Shown piece after piece: positions 22,169 through 31,359 of a stretch of DNA of 64,000 bases. A model generated the notes under the pieces. That model was not told the origin of the DNA. It ran no database searches and worked only from the letters and a program-made list of their open reading frames with translations. The first letter of the stretch is position 1. Each line of letters opens with the position of its first letter. This DNA is from Stenotrophomonas geniculata ATCC 19374 = JCM 13324 (lineage in GTDB: Bacteria > Pseudomonadota > Gammaproteobacteria > Xanthomonadales > Xanthomonadaceae): the NCBI RefSeq assembly GCF_001431625.1, contig NZ_LLXT01000129.1:46462-110461 (forward strand), in the 5' to 3' direction. The translations under genes and the position numbers were made by a program.

Positions 22169-23503
22169 TTACTTGCGGGTGCCGTCGAGCCAGTTCGGGC
22201 CCTTGTTGGTAAGGAAGAACACATAGACCACCAACGATACCGCGATCGTGGCGGTTACGTAGATAGCGAACCAGTCGACATGGCCGGTCTTCAGCGCGCC
22301 CTGGTACAGCAGTGGGGCGGTGCCACCGAACAGCGAGTTGGCCAGCGCGTAACCCAGGCCCACGCCCAGTGCACGCACGTGGGTGGGGAACAGCTCGGCC
22401 TTCACCACCGCGTTGATCGAGGTGTAGCCGGTGAGGATGACGAAGGCCATGGCCAAGGTCAGGAAGGCCAGGGTGGCGTCATGCTGGTGCGGCAGCTGGG
22501 TGATCAGGTACCAGCTGTACAGCACGCCGCCGACGCCGAAGAACACCAGCAGGGTCTTGCGGCCGATGATGTCCGACAGCCAGCCGCCGACCGGCTGAAG
22601 CACCATCAGGAACGCCAGCACGCCCAGGTTGATCAGGGTGCCGGTCATCGGGTCGTTGCCGGCGAAGGCGCTCTGGATCATCTTCGGGCCGTTCACCGAG
22701 TAGGTGTAGAAGGCCACGGTGCCACCGGCGGTGATCAGGAAGCACAGCAGCAGCGGGCGCCACTGGTGCACGAACAACTCGTACATCGAGCCGGACTTCT
22801 GTGCCTTGCCTTCGCGTGCGGCTTCGATGGACGATTCCGACAGCGACTCGTCCATGCCCCGCCGCAGCCAGAACACCACCACCGCGGCGATGCCACCGAT
22901 GCCGAAGGCGATGCGCCAGCCCCACTCGGAGATCTCCGGCTTGCCCCAGAAGGTCAGCATCAGCAGCAGGGTCAGCTGGGCCAGCACATGGCCGCCAACC
23001 AGGGTGACGTAGTGGAAGGAGGACAGGAAACCGCGTCGGCCGGGAATGGCCGCCTCGGACATGTAGGTGGCGCTGGCGCCGTACTCGCCACCGGTGGCGA
23101 AGCCCTGCAGCAGGCGCGCGAACAGCAGGATGACCGCAGCCCAGATGCCGATGCTGGCGGCGGTGGGGGTGACGGCGATGAGGAACGAGCACAGCGCCAT
23201 CAGCGTGACCGAGACCGTCAGCGCCAGGCGGCGGCCGTGGCGGTCGGCGAAGCGGCCGAAGAACCAGGCACCGATCGGGCGCATCAGGAAGGTCGCGGCG
23301 AAGATCGCCCACACGTACAGGGTGGAGTTCTTGTCGTCCTGCGAGAAGAACTGCGATTCGAAGTACACGGCGAACACCGAGTACACGTAGACGTCATACC
23401 ACTCCACCAGGTTGCCGGCGGAGCCTTTGAGGGTGTTGGAGATCGACCGCCGCAGGGCAGCGCGGTCGTTTGCGGGTACGGCAGGTTGGGACGTGGTGCT
23501 CAT
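22169..23503 (-). CDS. MFS transporter, metabolite:H+ symporter (KgtP/ProP-like) family
   Basis: This 444-residue protein has twelve predicted membrane segments. The N-terminal signature GNLVEWYDVYVYSVFAVYF and the loop RPIGAWFFGRFADRHGRR place it in the metabolite:H+ symporter branch, whose members carry alpha-ketoglutarate, citrate, proline/betaine or shikimate. FPTHVRALGVGLGYALANSLFGG in the second half is also typical. The KgtP (alpha-ketoglutarate) type is the closest by eye, but the substrate cannot be fixed from sequence. ATG 23503 is chosen over a 75-residue upstream extension that looks non-coding. About 220 bp of intergenic sequence separates it from divergent yedA. Confidence 0.85.
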   Translation of the reverse strand: MSTTSQPAVPANDRAALRRSISNTLKGSAGNLVEWYDVYVYSVFAVYFESQFFSQDDKNSTLYVWAIFAATFLMRPIGAWFFGRFADRHGRRLALTVSVTLMALCSFLIAVTPTAASIGIWAAVILLFARLLQGFATGGEYGASATYMSEAAIPGRRGFLSSFHYVTLVGGHVLAQLTLLLMLTFWGKPEISEWGWRIAFGIGGIAAVVVFWLRRGMDESLSESSIEAAREGKAQKSGSMYELFVHQWRPLLLCFLITAGGTVAFYTYSVNGPKMIQSAFAGNDPMTGTLINLGVLAFLMVLQPVGGWLSDIIGRKTLLVFFGVGGVLYSWYLITQLPHQHDATLAFLTLAMAFVILTGYTSINAVVKAELFPTHVRALGVGLGYALANSLFGGTAPLLYQGALKTGHVDWFAIYVTATIAVSLVVYVFFLTNKGPNWLDGTRK

Positions 23504-23726
23504 CTGGGTGGGAATCCTCGATGCGGCGCGTCCGTGCGCAGGGAAAACGGCGCCCGGCCTTGGGGCGGCGCGGCCGGGCAGCCCTCTTGGTACTGCATCG
23601 GCCGTCAACACGGGGTAGCAGACCAGAGCAGGGTGCATGGATGGATGACAGCGTGCCACCGTCCGGGGTGCCGGACCATACTCAAAACGTCCTAGAATCC
23701 GCCTTCCCCCGGCTCCCTGGTGTGTC

Positions 23727-24632
23727 ATGTCGGCTCCCCCTTCTTCGTCTGCGGCTGCCCCCCGGGGTGGCCTTGTCGCGCTGGCATTGCTGCTGGTCTA
23801 CGTGGTCTGGGGCTCGACCTACCTGGGCATCGCCAAGGCCCTGCACGGCGGCGCGCTGCCGCTGACGATGGTCTCCGGCAGCCGGTTCATCATTGCCGGT
23901 GGCCTGATGTTCCTGGCCTTGCGCCTGTTCTGGACGATGCCGAACCCGACCCTGCGGCAGTGGCGCAACCTGGTGGTGATGGGCGTGACCATGCTGGTGC
24001 TGGGCAACGGCATGGTGGTGCTGGCCGAGCGTGAGGTGTCTTCGGGACTGGCCGCTACCGCGGTGGCCTCGGTGCCGCTGTGGATGGCGCTTTTCTCGGC
24101 GCTGCGTGGCCAACATGCCAGCAGGGGTGAATGGCTGGGCATCGCGGTCGGCTTTGTCGGCGTGGTCTGGCTCAATGCCGGCAGCAGCCTGACCGCCTCG
24201 CCGACCGGGCTGGTGCTGCTGCTGATCGCACCGATTGGCTGGGCGTTCGGTTCGGTGTGGTCACGTGGCCTGGACCTGCCGGGCCCGTTCATGACCGCTG
24301 CCGGTCAGATGATCTGCGGCGGCGTGCTTCTGGTGCTGATCGGCCTGGCCGTGGGCGAACGCCCCACCACGCTGCCCGACACCGGCGGCCTGCTGGCGAT
24401 GGCCTACCTGTGCGTGTTCGGCTCCATCGTCGCGTTCACCGCCTATGTGTGGCTGCTGCACAACGTGCGCCCGGCGCTGGCGGGCAGCTATGCGTACGTC
24501 AATCCGGTGATTGCCGTGCTGCTGGGCGCTGCATTGAATGGTGAACGCTTTGGATGGCGGGACTTCCTCGCCATGGCGGTGATTCTTCTGGGTGTGGTGG
24601 TGCTGACAATGGCAAGGACACGAAAGAAATGA
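23727..24632 (+). CDS. yedA: EamA-family drug/metabolite exporter, YedA-like
   Basis: This 301-residue protein has ten membrane helices in two EamA repeats. It shows the family signatures VYVVWGSTYLGIAKAL at the start of repeat one, SGSRFIIAGG, AERE.SSGLAATAVASVPLWMAL, and a second repeat ending AYVNPVIAVLLGAALNGE. This order is that of YedA. These proteins export amino acids or other small metabolites; the substrate is unknown. ATG 23727 gives the expected short N-tail. The stop overlaps the rarD ATG (ATGA), so the two transporters are translationally coupled. Confidence 0.85.
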   Translation: MSAPPSSSAAAPRGGLVALALLLVYVVWGSTYLGIAKALHGGALPLTMVSGSRFIIAGGLMFLALRLFWTMPNPTLRQWRNLVVMGVTMLVLGNGMVVLAEREVSSGLAATAVASVPLWMALFSALRGQHASRGEWLGIAVGFVGVVWLNAGSSLTASPTGLVLLLIAPIGWAFGSVWSRGLDLPGPFMTAAGQMICGGVLLVLIGLAVGERPTTLPDTGGLLAMAYLCVFGSIVAFTAYVWLLHNVRPALAGSYAYVNPVIAVLLGAALNGERFGWRDFLAMAVILLGVVVLTMARTRKK

Positions 24633-25522
24633 GCATGGACGAGAAAGAACAACGCCGGGGCCTGCTGGTCACTGCGTCCACCTTCGTGATCTGGGGGTTG
24701 GTGCCGGTGTACTGGCACCTGCTCAACGAGGTCCCCTCGTTCCAGATCATCGCCCACCGCATCATCTGGAGCACCGTGCTGGTGCTGGGCTGGCTGCTGC
24801 TCAGTTCGCGCCTGGGCTGGTGGCAGAAGATCGCCGCACAGCCGCGCGCGCTGCCGATCCTGCTGGTGTCGAGCCTGACCATCGCGTTCAATTGGGGCCT
24901 GTACATCTGGGCGGTCAACGCCGGCCATGTGATCGAAACCAGCCTGGGTTACTTCATCAACCCGCTGGTGAACGTGCTGCTGGGCGTGCTGGTACTGAAG
25001 GAGCGCCTGCGCCGCCTGCAGTGGGTGGCGGTGGCGATGGCGGCGGTGGGTGTGGCCTGGCTGACCATCGATGCGGGCACGCCGCCGTGGATCGCGTTGG
25101 GCCTGGCCTGTTCGTTCGGCCTGTACGGCCTGCTGCGCAAGCTGGTTTCGGTCGATCCGGTGGCCGGGCTGGGCGTGGAGAGCATGTACCTGTTCCTGCC
25201 GGCGCTGGCGTTCGCGATCTGGGCCGAGAACGGCCATGGCGGCGCGTTCTTCCATGGCTGGGGCTGGCACAACGACCTGCTGCTGATCTTTGGCGGTGCG
25301 GTGACGGCCGTGCCGCTGATCGGCTTCGCTTACGGCGTGAAGCGCATTCCGCTGTCGCTGGTCGGCATCCTGCAGTACATCGCGCCGAGCCTGCAGTTGC
25401 TGCTGGGCGTGTTTTTCTTCCACGAAGCGTTCGATACCGCCAAGGCGATCGGGTTCGCGGCGATCTGGGCCGGCCTGGTGCTGTTCGTCGGCGACAACAT
25501 CCGCACGATGCGCAAGCGGTAG
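24629..25522 (+). CDS. rarD: EamA-family transporter RarD
   Basis: This 297-residue protein has ten membrane helices. RarD signatures are visible: GLLVTASTFVIWGLVPVYWHLL, EIIAHRIIWS in the form FQIIAHRIIWS, WGLYIWAVNAGHVIETSLGYFINPL.NVLLGVL and YIAPSLQLLLGVF. RarD is named from chloramphenicol-sensitivity work, but its transport substrate is unknown. ATG 24629 overlaps the stop of the preceding yedA-like gene. A strong hairpin 30 bp after the stop ends the unit. Confidence 0.9.
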   Translation: MSMDEKEQRRGLLVTASTFVIWGLVPVYWHLLNEVPSFQIIAHRIIWSTVLVLGWLLLSSRLGWWQKIAAQPRALPILLVSSLTIAFNWGLYIWAVNAGHVIETSLGYFINPLVNVLLGVLVLKERLRRLQWVAVAMAAVGVAWLTIDAGTPPWIALGLACSFGLYGLLRKLVSVDPVAGLGVESMYLFLPALAFAIWAENGHGGAFFHGWGWHNDLLLIFGGAVTAVPLIGFAYGVKRIPLSLVGILQYIAPSLQLLLGVFFFHEAFDTAKAIGFAAIWAGLVLFVGDNIRTMRKR

Positions 25523-25551
25523 CGGCGCCGGGAGCCGGCCCTGTCTTCCGT

Positions 25552-25584
25552 AAAAAAGAACGGCGCCCCGAGGGGCGCCGTTCT
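25552..25584 (-). terminator. Rho-independent terminator between rarD and the TonB receptor
   Basis: AGAACGGCGCCCC at 25557-25569 pairs with GGGGCGCCGTTCT at 25572-25584. The A-run at 25552-25557 becomes a T-tract on the minus strand, so it mainly terminates the TonB-dependent receptor gene. It can also fold in the rarD message. Confidence 0.88.
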
Positions 25585-25640
25585 GCTTCCATCCACCGCC
25601 AGGAGAGAGAGATGGCGGTGGCGGGAACGCGGTTGCAGGC

Positions 25641-28508
25641 TTAGAAGCGCTGCTGGTACTTCATGTACATGAAACGACCGATATCGAAGCCACCGTAGTA
25701 GGTGAAGCTGCTGTTCGGCTGGCTGTACATGATCGGACCCTGGTGGTCGAAGACGTTGTTCACGCCCAGCGACACGGTGCCGTCCCACGGCAGGCTGTAA
25801 CGCACCTGCAGGTCGTGGAAGGTGTTGGAGCCCACCTTGCGGCTCGGCTGCGCATCGGTGTACGGCGAGACGAAGCCGGCCATGTTGCAGTCCGGGCCAC
25901 CGGCCAGGTCATACGAGCAGGCTTCCTTCATGCCCGAGTAGTAGCGGGCGGTCCAGCCGATGCCCAGATCGCCGTACTGCCAATCCAGGTTGAAGGTCGA
26001 ACGCACGCGGAAGTTGCCCTGCCAGCCGGTCTTCTGCTCCACCGGCGTGGTAGCGGCGCTGTCGTTGCGCTGCTCCAGGTAGTCGGTGTAGGTGGTGTTC
26101 CAGTTGATGGCGAACTTGCCGTACGCGGTTTCCGGCAGGCGGTAACGCACGCCGATGTCATAGCCGGCGGTTTCGCGATAGCCAGCGTTGACCAGCGAAC
26201 GATCCAGCGCCGAGACCTGGCCACGGGTGGCCGCAGCGGTGGAACGGGTGAAGCGACCGCAGGCCGAATCCACGCCCTGCACGTAGCACTGGTTGAGGAT
26301 GTCGGTGGCCGACTCGCCGACGATGGCGTTGTTGATGCGGATCTTCCACCAGTCCAGGCTGACGTCCAGGCCCTGCACGAATTCCGGGCTGTAGACCAGG
26401 CCGACGGTCCAGGTCTTGGCGGTTTCCGGCTTCAGTTCCGGGTTGGAACCCGAGTTGAAATCGGAGGTGGCCTGCTGGCCCGGGCGGTTGGCAAGGTTGC
26501 CGTCCGCACCGGTCTGCTGACGGAAGTTGGCGGGCACATTCAGCGCCTTGCAGCGTGCTGCCACCGTCGGGCTGCTGGCGGCGATGCCGAACTTCGTATC
26601 GCACGGATCGGTGAACGAATCGCGGCTGGACACGGCGCCGCCGTAGAGATCGTCCACGGTGGGTGCACGGAAGCCGGTACCGTAGGTCGCGCGCACCAGC
26701 AGGCTGTCGATCGGCTTCCACTTCAGGCCGAACTTGCTGTTGGTGGTCGAACCGAAGGTGTTGTAGTCGGTGTAGCGGCCGGCCAGGTCCAGCGACAGTT
26801 CACGCGCGAATGGCATGTCGGCCAGCAGCGGCACCTGCATTTCCAGGTAGACCTCGTTGAGCGAGTAATCGCCACGGGTCGGCTGGCCGGTGGTGCCGGC
26901 GATCTGGCCCTTCTGCACCATCAGATCCGGGGTGTAGCTGGCCTCTTCGCTGCGGTGCTCGAAGCCCATCGCACCCATGATGTCACCGGCCGGCAGAGTG
27001 AACAGCGAGCCGGAGATGTTGGCGCTGGCCACCTTGGTGGTGCTCTTCATCTTGTCCACGAAGCGGGTGAACAGGTAGTCCTGCACGTCCTGGTTGCCCA
27101 GCGAGCCCGGGCCCGCATAGCCCATCGGCGCGGCCGGGTTCCACGGCACGCAGCCGGCGATCACCGCACCCGGAGTGCCGCAGCGTGCCACGGTGCCATC
27201 CATGAAGGACGGGCCGACCGCCAGGTCGACGTGCGGCTGGTACATGCTGCCGGTACCGATGCGCTCGCCTTCATTGCGGTTGTACATGTAGCTGACGTTC
27301 CAGTCCCAGTAACGCGAACCGGTTTCGAAGCTGCCTTCCAGGCCGATGCTGGCGCGCTTGGTGTCCAGGTTGTTCTCGGTGCCGCGCGGCAGTTCTTCAG
27401 TGCGGTGCGAGAACAGGACGTCCTGGCCCCACTTGTTGAAGGTGCTGTCCTTGGACAGGGCAGCACGGGTGCCATTGCGGGCCTGTGCGGCCGATACCGA
27501 GTACGGGTAGCCGGCCAGGTGCTTGGTCGACTCGCGCTTGCTGTACAGCGCGTCGGCCACGATGCGCAGGTTGTCGGTGATCGAGAAACCACCGTTGGCG
27601 AACACCGAGGTGCGCTCCAGACCGCTCAGCAGGCTCATGTTGGTCTTGGCGTTGGCACCATCAGCCGGGTCCGGGGTGTGGAAGTTGCCAGCCTGGCTCG
27701 GATTACCGCCCGGGCCCACGGTCAGCGGCTTGCCGCCGACGGTGACGGTGCCCCACTGGGTGGTCGGGCTCAGCGCGTCGACGTCATCGGCGTGGCGCGG
27801 GCCACCCGGGTAACGGCTGAACTCGCGCTCGCTGCCGAGGATCTCGTCTTCCTTGGTGCGCTCGGCGCCGACGCTGAACCAGCCGCGGTCGAAGGTCTTG
27901 CCGAAGGTAGCGCTGTAGGAGCGCTTCTGGCCGTCGCCTTCACCGTACTGGCCGACGTAGACGCTGGCTTCGCCGCCGTCGAAGTTCTTGCGGGTGATGA
28001 TGTTGACCACACCGGCGATGGCGTCCGAGCCGTACAGCGCGGATGCGCCGTCGGTCAGCACTTCCACGCGCTCGACGATGGCGGACGGAATCGAAGCCAG
28101 GTCGGAGTAGCCACCGGCGCTGACGCCCATGCGGCGGCCGTCGATCAGCACCAGGCTGCGTTCCGGGCCGAGGTTGCGCAGGCTGACGTACGTGCCGCCG
28201 AAGTCGCGCGAAGAACTCAGCGACGACGAGCGGCTCAGGCTCGGAGCACCGGCGGCGGTGACGTCCTGCAGGATGTCGGCGACGTTGATGTAGCCCTTCT
28301 TCTCGATCTCGGCGCGGCTGAGCGCGACGACCGGCTGTGCGGTCTCGACGCTGGCCTGGCGGATGCGCGAGCCGGTGATCTCGATGCGGTCGAGGTTGGT
28401 CGGGGTATCGCCGGCGCTCTGTGCGAAGGCGGGGGTGGTGCAGCTGGCGGCCAGCGCGATGACGATCGCGTTGCGCAGCGGAGTGGTTTTCAGGGACATC
28501 CGTGACAT
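25641..28508 (-). CDS. TonB-dependent outer-membrane receptor
   Basis: This is a protein of about 955 residues. A signal peptide (ALAASCTTPAFA) is followed by a TonB-box-like DRIEITGSRI. A plug domain has SRAEIEKKGYINVADILQ, NLGPERSLVLIDGRRM, VERVEVLTDGASALYGSDAIAGVVNIIT. A large barrel follows, with LSLDLAGRYTDYNTFGSTTNSKFGLKW and NPELKPETAKTWTVGLVYSP, ending in aromatic Phe. The layout is that of Xanthomonad receptors for peptides, siderophores or carbohydrates; the ligand is not evident. Start ATG 28508 or 28499. No transporter gene is coupled to it. The opposite strand is open over nearly its full length (25743-28505), a GC artefact. Confidence 0.9.
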   Translation of the reverse strand: MSRMSLKTTPLRNAIVIALAASCTTPAFAQSAGDTPTNLDRIEITGSRIRQASVETAQPVVALSRAEIEKKGYINVADILQDVTAAGAPSLSRSSSLSSSRDFGGTYVSLRNLGPERSLVLIDGRRMGVSAGGYSDLASIPSAIVERVEVLTDGASALYGSDAIAGVVNIITRKNFDGGEASVYVGQYGEGDGQKRSYSATFGKTFDRGWFSVGAERTKEDEILGSEREFSRYPGGPRHADDVDALSPTTQWGTVTVGGKPLTVGPGGNPSQAGNFHTPDPADGANAKTNMSLLSGLERTSVFANGGFSITDNLRIVADALYSKRESTKHLAGYPYSVSAAQARNGTRAALSKDSTFNKWGQDVLFSHRTEELPRGTENNLDTKRASIGLEGSFETGSRYWDWNVSYMYNRNEGERIGTGSMYQPHVDLAVGPSFMDGTVARCGTPGAVIAGCVPWNPAAPMGYAGPGSLGNQDVQDYLFTRFVDKMKSTTKVASANISGSLFTLPAGDIMGAMGFEHRSEEASYTPDLMVQKGQIAGTTGQPTRGDYSLNEVYLEMQVPLLADMPFARELSLDLAGRYTDYNTFGSTTNSKFGLKWKPIDSLLVRATYGTGFRAPTVDDLYGGAVSSRDSFTDPCDTKFGIAASSPTVAARCKALNVPANFRQQTGADGNLANRPGQQATSDFNSGSNPELKPETAKTWTVGLVYSPEFVQGLDVSLDWWKIRINNAIVGESATDILNQCYVQGVDSACGRFTRSTAAATRGQVSALDRSLVNAGYRETAGYDIGVRYRLPETAYGKFAINWNTTYTDYLEQRNDSAATTPVEQKTGWQGNFRVRSTFNLDWQYGDLGIGWTARYYSGMKEACSYDLAGGPDCNMAGFVSPYTDAQPSRKVGSNTFHDLQVRYSLPWDGTVSLGVNNVFDHQGPIMYSQPNSSFTYYGGFDIGRFMYMKYQQRF

Positions 28509-28795
28509 CTCGTGTTTCAGGAAAACAAGCGTCCGTTCTGTGGGCGCGTGGGGTGCTGCAAACCAACGTGGGGGCCGGGATTCTAGAGTGTTTCCATTCG
28601 TAACTGTTTGTCGCCATGCCGCTGAATGTGCGCGAAGATGAATCGCAACCAACAATCCACAGATGCGACGTGCGCAGCGTCACGCACGTTGCATGCGCGA
28701 TGGGCAGAGGCATCGATAGCGGCGGATTTCCGCCGATCTGTAGCAGTGCGTGTGCGCAGGCATCCATCCGCGCCATGCATGGATGATGTGCAAAC
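28509..28795. other. Gene-free stretch upstream of the TonB receptor
   Basis: No gene is seen here. It holds CGGCGGA/TCCGCCG at 28720-28735 (perfect 7-bp inverted repeat, 2-nt centre) and CATCCAT/ATGGATG at about 28771-28787. Both could be operators. The receptor promoter should lie in this segment, but I cannot fix its boxes. No clear Fur box is visible. Confidence 0.4.
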
Positions 28796-28824
28796 AAAAA
28801 GGGACGGAGCCTTGGCTCCGTCCC
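28796..28824 (-). terminator. Rho-independent terminator of the MacAB-like operon
   Basis: GGGACGGAGCC at 28801-28811 pairs perfectly with GGCTCCGTCCC at 28814-28824, and the AAAAA before it reads as a T-tract on the minus strand. It lies 35 bp after the stop of the last permease gene. Confidence 0.92.
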
Positions 28825-28858
28825 TCTGCAGGATGCGCAATCTATCGTTTATAGATGC

Positions 28859-30175
28859 TCAGGTTTCTCGCAACGCCGTGGTGATCGGCAACCGGGCCGC
28901 GCGCAGCGCGGGGAACAGGCCGCCGACCAGGCCGATGCCCAGCGCCCATTTCAAACCCGTCCACAGCAGTTCCGGCGACACATGGAACTTGAACACCACC
29001 GCGCTGAAGTTGCTGCCGATGGTGGACACGCTGTAGCCATTGAACAGCAGCCATGCCACCGCACAGCCGAGCAGGCCACCCAGCAGCGCCAGCAGCATCG
29101 TCTCCAGCATCACCGCGGTCACCACCGGCAGGCCACGGAAGCCGATCGCGCGCATGGTGGCGATCTCGCGCGCACGCGTGGCCACGGCCGCATACATGGT
29201 GTTGAGCGCGCCGAACACCGCACCGACCGCCATGATCGTGCCGATTACCTTGCCGAGGATGTCGATCAGCTTGGTCAGCCCACCGCCCTGCTTGCTGTAG
29301 TAGACACGGGTGGTTTCCACGTCCAGCTTCAGGCGTGGATCAGCGGCGACGGCGGCCTTGAACTGCTCGAAGCCGGCCTTGCCATCGGTGCGCACGCTGA
29401 TCGACTGCCACGCACTGCGCTGGTAGGTGGTGGCCAGCGTATCGGCGTCGGTCCACAGTTCCGAATCATGTGCATCGCCGGTGGCGAAGACGCCCACCAC
29501 GGTCCAGGTCTGGTTGCCCAGGGTCAGCGTCCTGCCCACATCCAGATCGCGGAACTGGCCCTTGGCGCCCTGGCCGACCACGATCTCGCGCAGGCCAGTG
29601 GCGAACGTGCGGCCTTCGACGATCTTGACCTTGTCGTGCACCGCCCACGCCTGCGGGCCGACGCCGCGGAACTGCGCGTTGACGTCGGTGCCATCGGACT
29701 TTGACACCAGGTTGACCACCTGCGACAGCTCTGGTGACAGCAGCGGCCGACCTTCGGCATCGCGGGTGATGCCGGGCAGGGTGGACAGCGTGGGAACCTG
29801 CTCGCGGGTGATGACCGAGTTGGTCTCGGCCTGCGAGCCACCGCGCAGCACGATGGCGGTGGTGTCATCGCCGGTGTTGTTGAGCGTGGCCTGGAAGCCT
29901 TCGCCCATCGCCAGCATCGCCACCAGCACGCCGACCACGCCGGCGATGCCGACCACGATCACCGAGGACGCGCCCCAGCGCTGCGGCAGGCTGGCCACGC
30001 CGATGCGGGTGGCGGCCAACGCCAGCCGTCCACCGCGGGTCAGCAGCAGCCACAGGGCCACCAGCACGGCCACGGCGAGCACGCCCATCCACGGCAGGCT
30101 GATCCACAGCACCAGGCCGATGACCAGCAGCAGTACGGTCAACGCGTTGCCGGCCCACTTTTTGAACTTGTTCAT
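28859..30175 (-). CDS. ABC transporter permease, FtsX/MacB-like (second of two)
   Basis: This 438-residue permease has N-terminal membrane helices (about 10-45, two hydrophobic stretches, then one at about 72-92). A large periplasmic domain of MacB_PCD type (about 95-290) follows, and three C-terminal helices with IGTIMAVGAVFGALNTMYAAVATRAREIATMRAIGFRG, the FtsX signature. It is paired with the 385-residue permease encoded 12 bp upstream, so the exporter should be a heterodimer. It is the last gene of the operon before a strong terminator. The substrate is unknown; the family moves peptides, lipoproteins or antibiotics across the inner membrane. Confidence 0.85.
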   Translation of the reverse strand: MNKFKKWAGNALTVLLLVIGLVLWISLPWMGVLAVAVLVALWLLLTRGGRLALAATRIGVASLPQRWGASSVIVVGIAGVVGVLVAMLAMGEGFQATLNNTGDDTTAIVLRGGSQAETNSVITREQVPTLSTLPGITRDAEGRPLLSPELSQVVNLVSKSDGTDVNAQFRGVGPQAWAVHDKVKIVEGRTFATGLREIVVGQGAKGQFRDLDVGRTLTLGNQTWTVVGVFATGDAHDSELWTDADTLATTYQRSAWQSISVRTDGKAGFEQFKAAVAADPRLKLDVETTRVYYSKQGGGLTKLIDILGKVIGTIMAVGAVFGALNTMYAAVATRAREIATMRAIGFRGLPVVTAVMLETMLLALLGGLLGCAVAWLLFNGYSVSTIGSNFSAVVFKFHVSPELLWTGLKWALGIGLVGGLFPALRAARLPITTALRET

Positions 30176-30187
30176 CTGCAGGTCTCC

Positions 30188-31345
30188 TCAGCGGCCGGCC
30201 AGTGCGTCGACGATCTTCAGGCGCTTGGCACGCAGCGCCGGCAGCAGGCCGACGATGATGCCGATCACAACGATCAGGCCCAGCCCCATCAGCCAGGTGG
30301 GCGTGGGTACGTGTGGCGGCAGCAGGCCCATGCTCTTCGGGCCGATCGCCGGCAGGATCAGCGCGGCCAGGCCCATGCCGATCAGGCCGCCCAGGCCGAT
30401 CAGCAGCACCGACTCCACCATCACCAGGGTCAGCACGGTGCTGTCCTTGAAGCCCAGCGTCTTCAGCGTGGCCAGTTCCGACACGCGCTCGCGCACCGCC
30501 TGTGCCATGGTGTTGCCGGTCAACAGCAGCAGGGTGAAGAACACCGCGCCCATGATCGAAGTGACGATCATGCCGATGTCGGCGAACTGCTTGACGAAGG
30601 CCTGCTGGAACGCCGATTCGGTCTGGGTCTTGGTCTCGTGGTCGGAGTTGGCCGAGATCGCATCGATCGCCTGCGCTACCCGCGAGGAGTGGTCAGGGTT
30701 GTCCAGCGTCACCGTGTACCAGCTCACCTGGTTCTTGATGTAGTCGTTGGATTCGTCGAAGTACTTCCAGTTCATCATCAGCTGGCGTTCTTCATTGGCG
30801 GCCAGCGCGCGGTCCTTGGAGCGGTAGATGCCCTTCAGCTCCAGCGGCCAGTCGTTGCTGCCGCCACGCGGGAAGATCGTGGCCTGCAGCGGGATGGTGT
30901 CGCCGATCTTCCAGCCGAACTGCTTGGCCAGGGTTTCGCCGACGATGGCGCCGGTGCGGGTCTGCTTCCAGTCTTCCAGCTGCGCCGGATCGATCTGCAG
31001 CTCGCGGTAGACATCGAAGTAGTTGGGCGACACCGAGAAGTTCGGGAAGAAGTTCTTCGGGTCCTGGTAGATGCCACCGAACCACATGCCATAGGCCACG
31101 TCGCGCACGCCGGCCACCTGGCGGATCTGGGTTTCCAGGCGGATCGGCAGTGACTGGGTGATCGACAGCCGCGAGGCCACCACCAGGCGGTTGGCGCCTT
31201 CCACGCTGCCGCCGGACGAGAACGCCACGCGCACCGAGTCGAGCATGCCGAACAGCAGGAACGCGGCCACCACCGAGAGCAGGGTCAGCAGGGTGCGCGT
31301 GCGGCTGCGGAACAGCTGCGCCCACACCAACGAAAAGTATTTCAT
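30188..31345 (-). CDS. ABC transporter permease, FtsX/MacB-like (first of two)
   Basis: This 385-residue permease has an N-terminal helix (about 15-35) and a periplasmic domain (about 50-265) with many aromatic residues and DPKNFFPNFSVSPNYFDVY. Three C-terminal helices follow, including MGAVFFTLLLLTGNTMAQAVRERVSELATLKTLGF, the FtsX motif. It starts at ATG 31345, 14 bp after the ATPase stop, and is followed 12 bp later by the second permease. The two are only moderately alike, so they likely form an asymmetric pair. Confidence 0.85.
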   Translation of the reverse strand: MKYFSLVWAQLFRSRTRTLLTLLSVVAAFLLFGMLDSVRVAFSSGGSVEGANRLVVASRLSITQSLPIRLETQIRQVAGVRDVAYGMWFGGIYQDPKNFFPNFSVSPNYFDVYRELQIDPAQLEDWKQTRTGAIVGETLAKQFGWKIGDTIPLQATIFPRGGSNDWPLELKGIYRSKDRALAANEERQLMMNWKYFDESNDYIKNQVSWYTVTLDNPDHSSRVAQAIDAISANSDHETKTQTESAFQQAFVKQFADIGMIVTSIMGAVFFTLLLLTGNTMAQAVRERVSELATLKTLGFKDSTVLTLVMVESVLLIGLGGLIGMGLAALILPAIGPKSMGLLPPHVPTPTWLMGLGLIVVIGIIVGLLPALRAKRLKIVDALAGR

Positions 31346-31359
31346 CGCCGTGGCCTCCG

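Noticed and set aside
25743..28505. A 920-codon open frame antisense to the TonB-dependent receptor
   Set aside because: It is a codon-bias shadow: no domain, repetitive Ala/Gly/Arg/Val composition, and the opposite strand encodes a complete receptor with plug motifs and a signal peptide.
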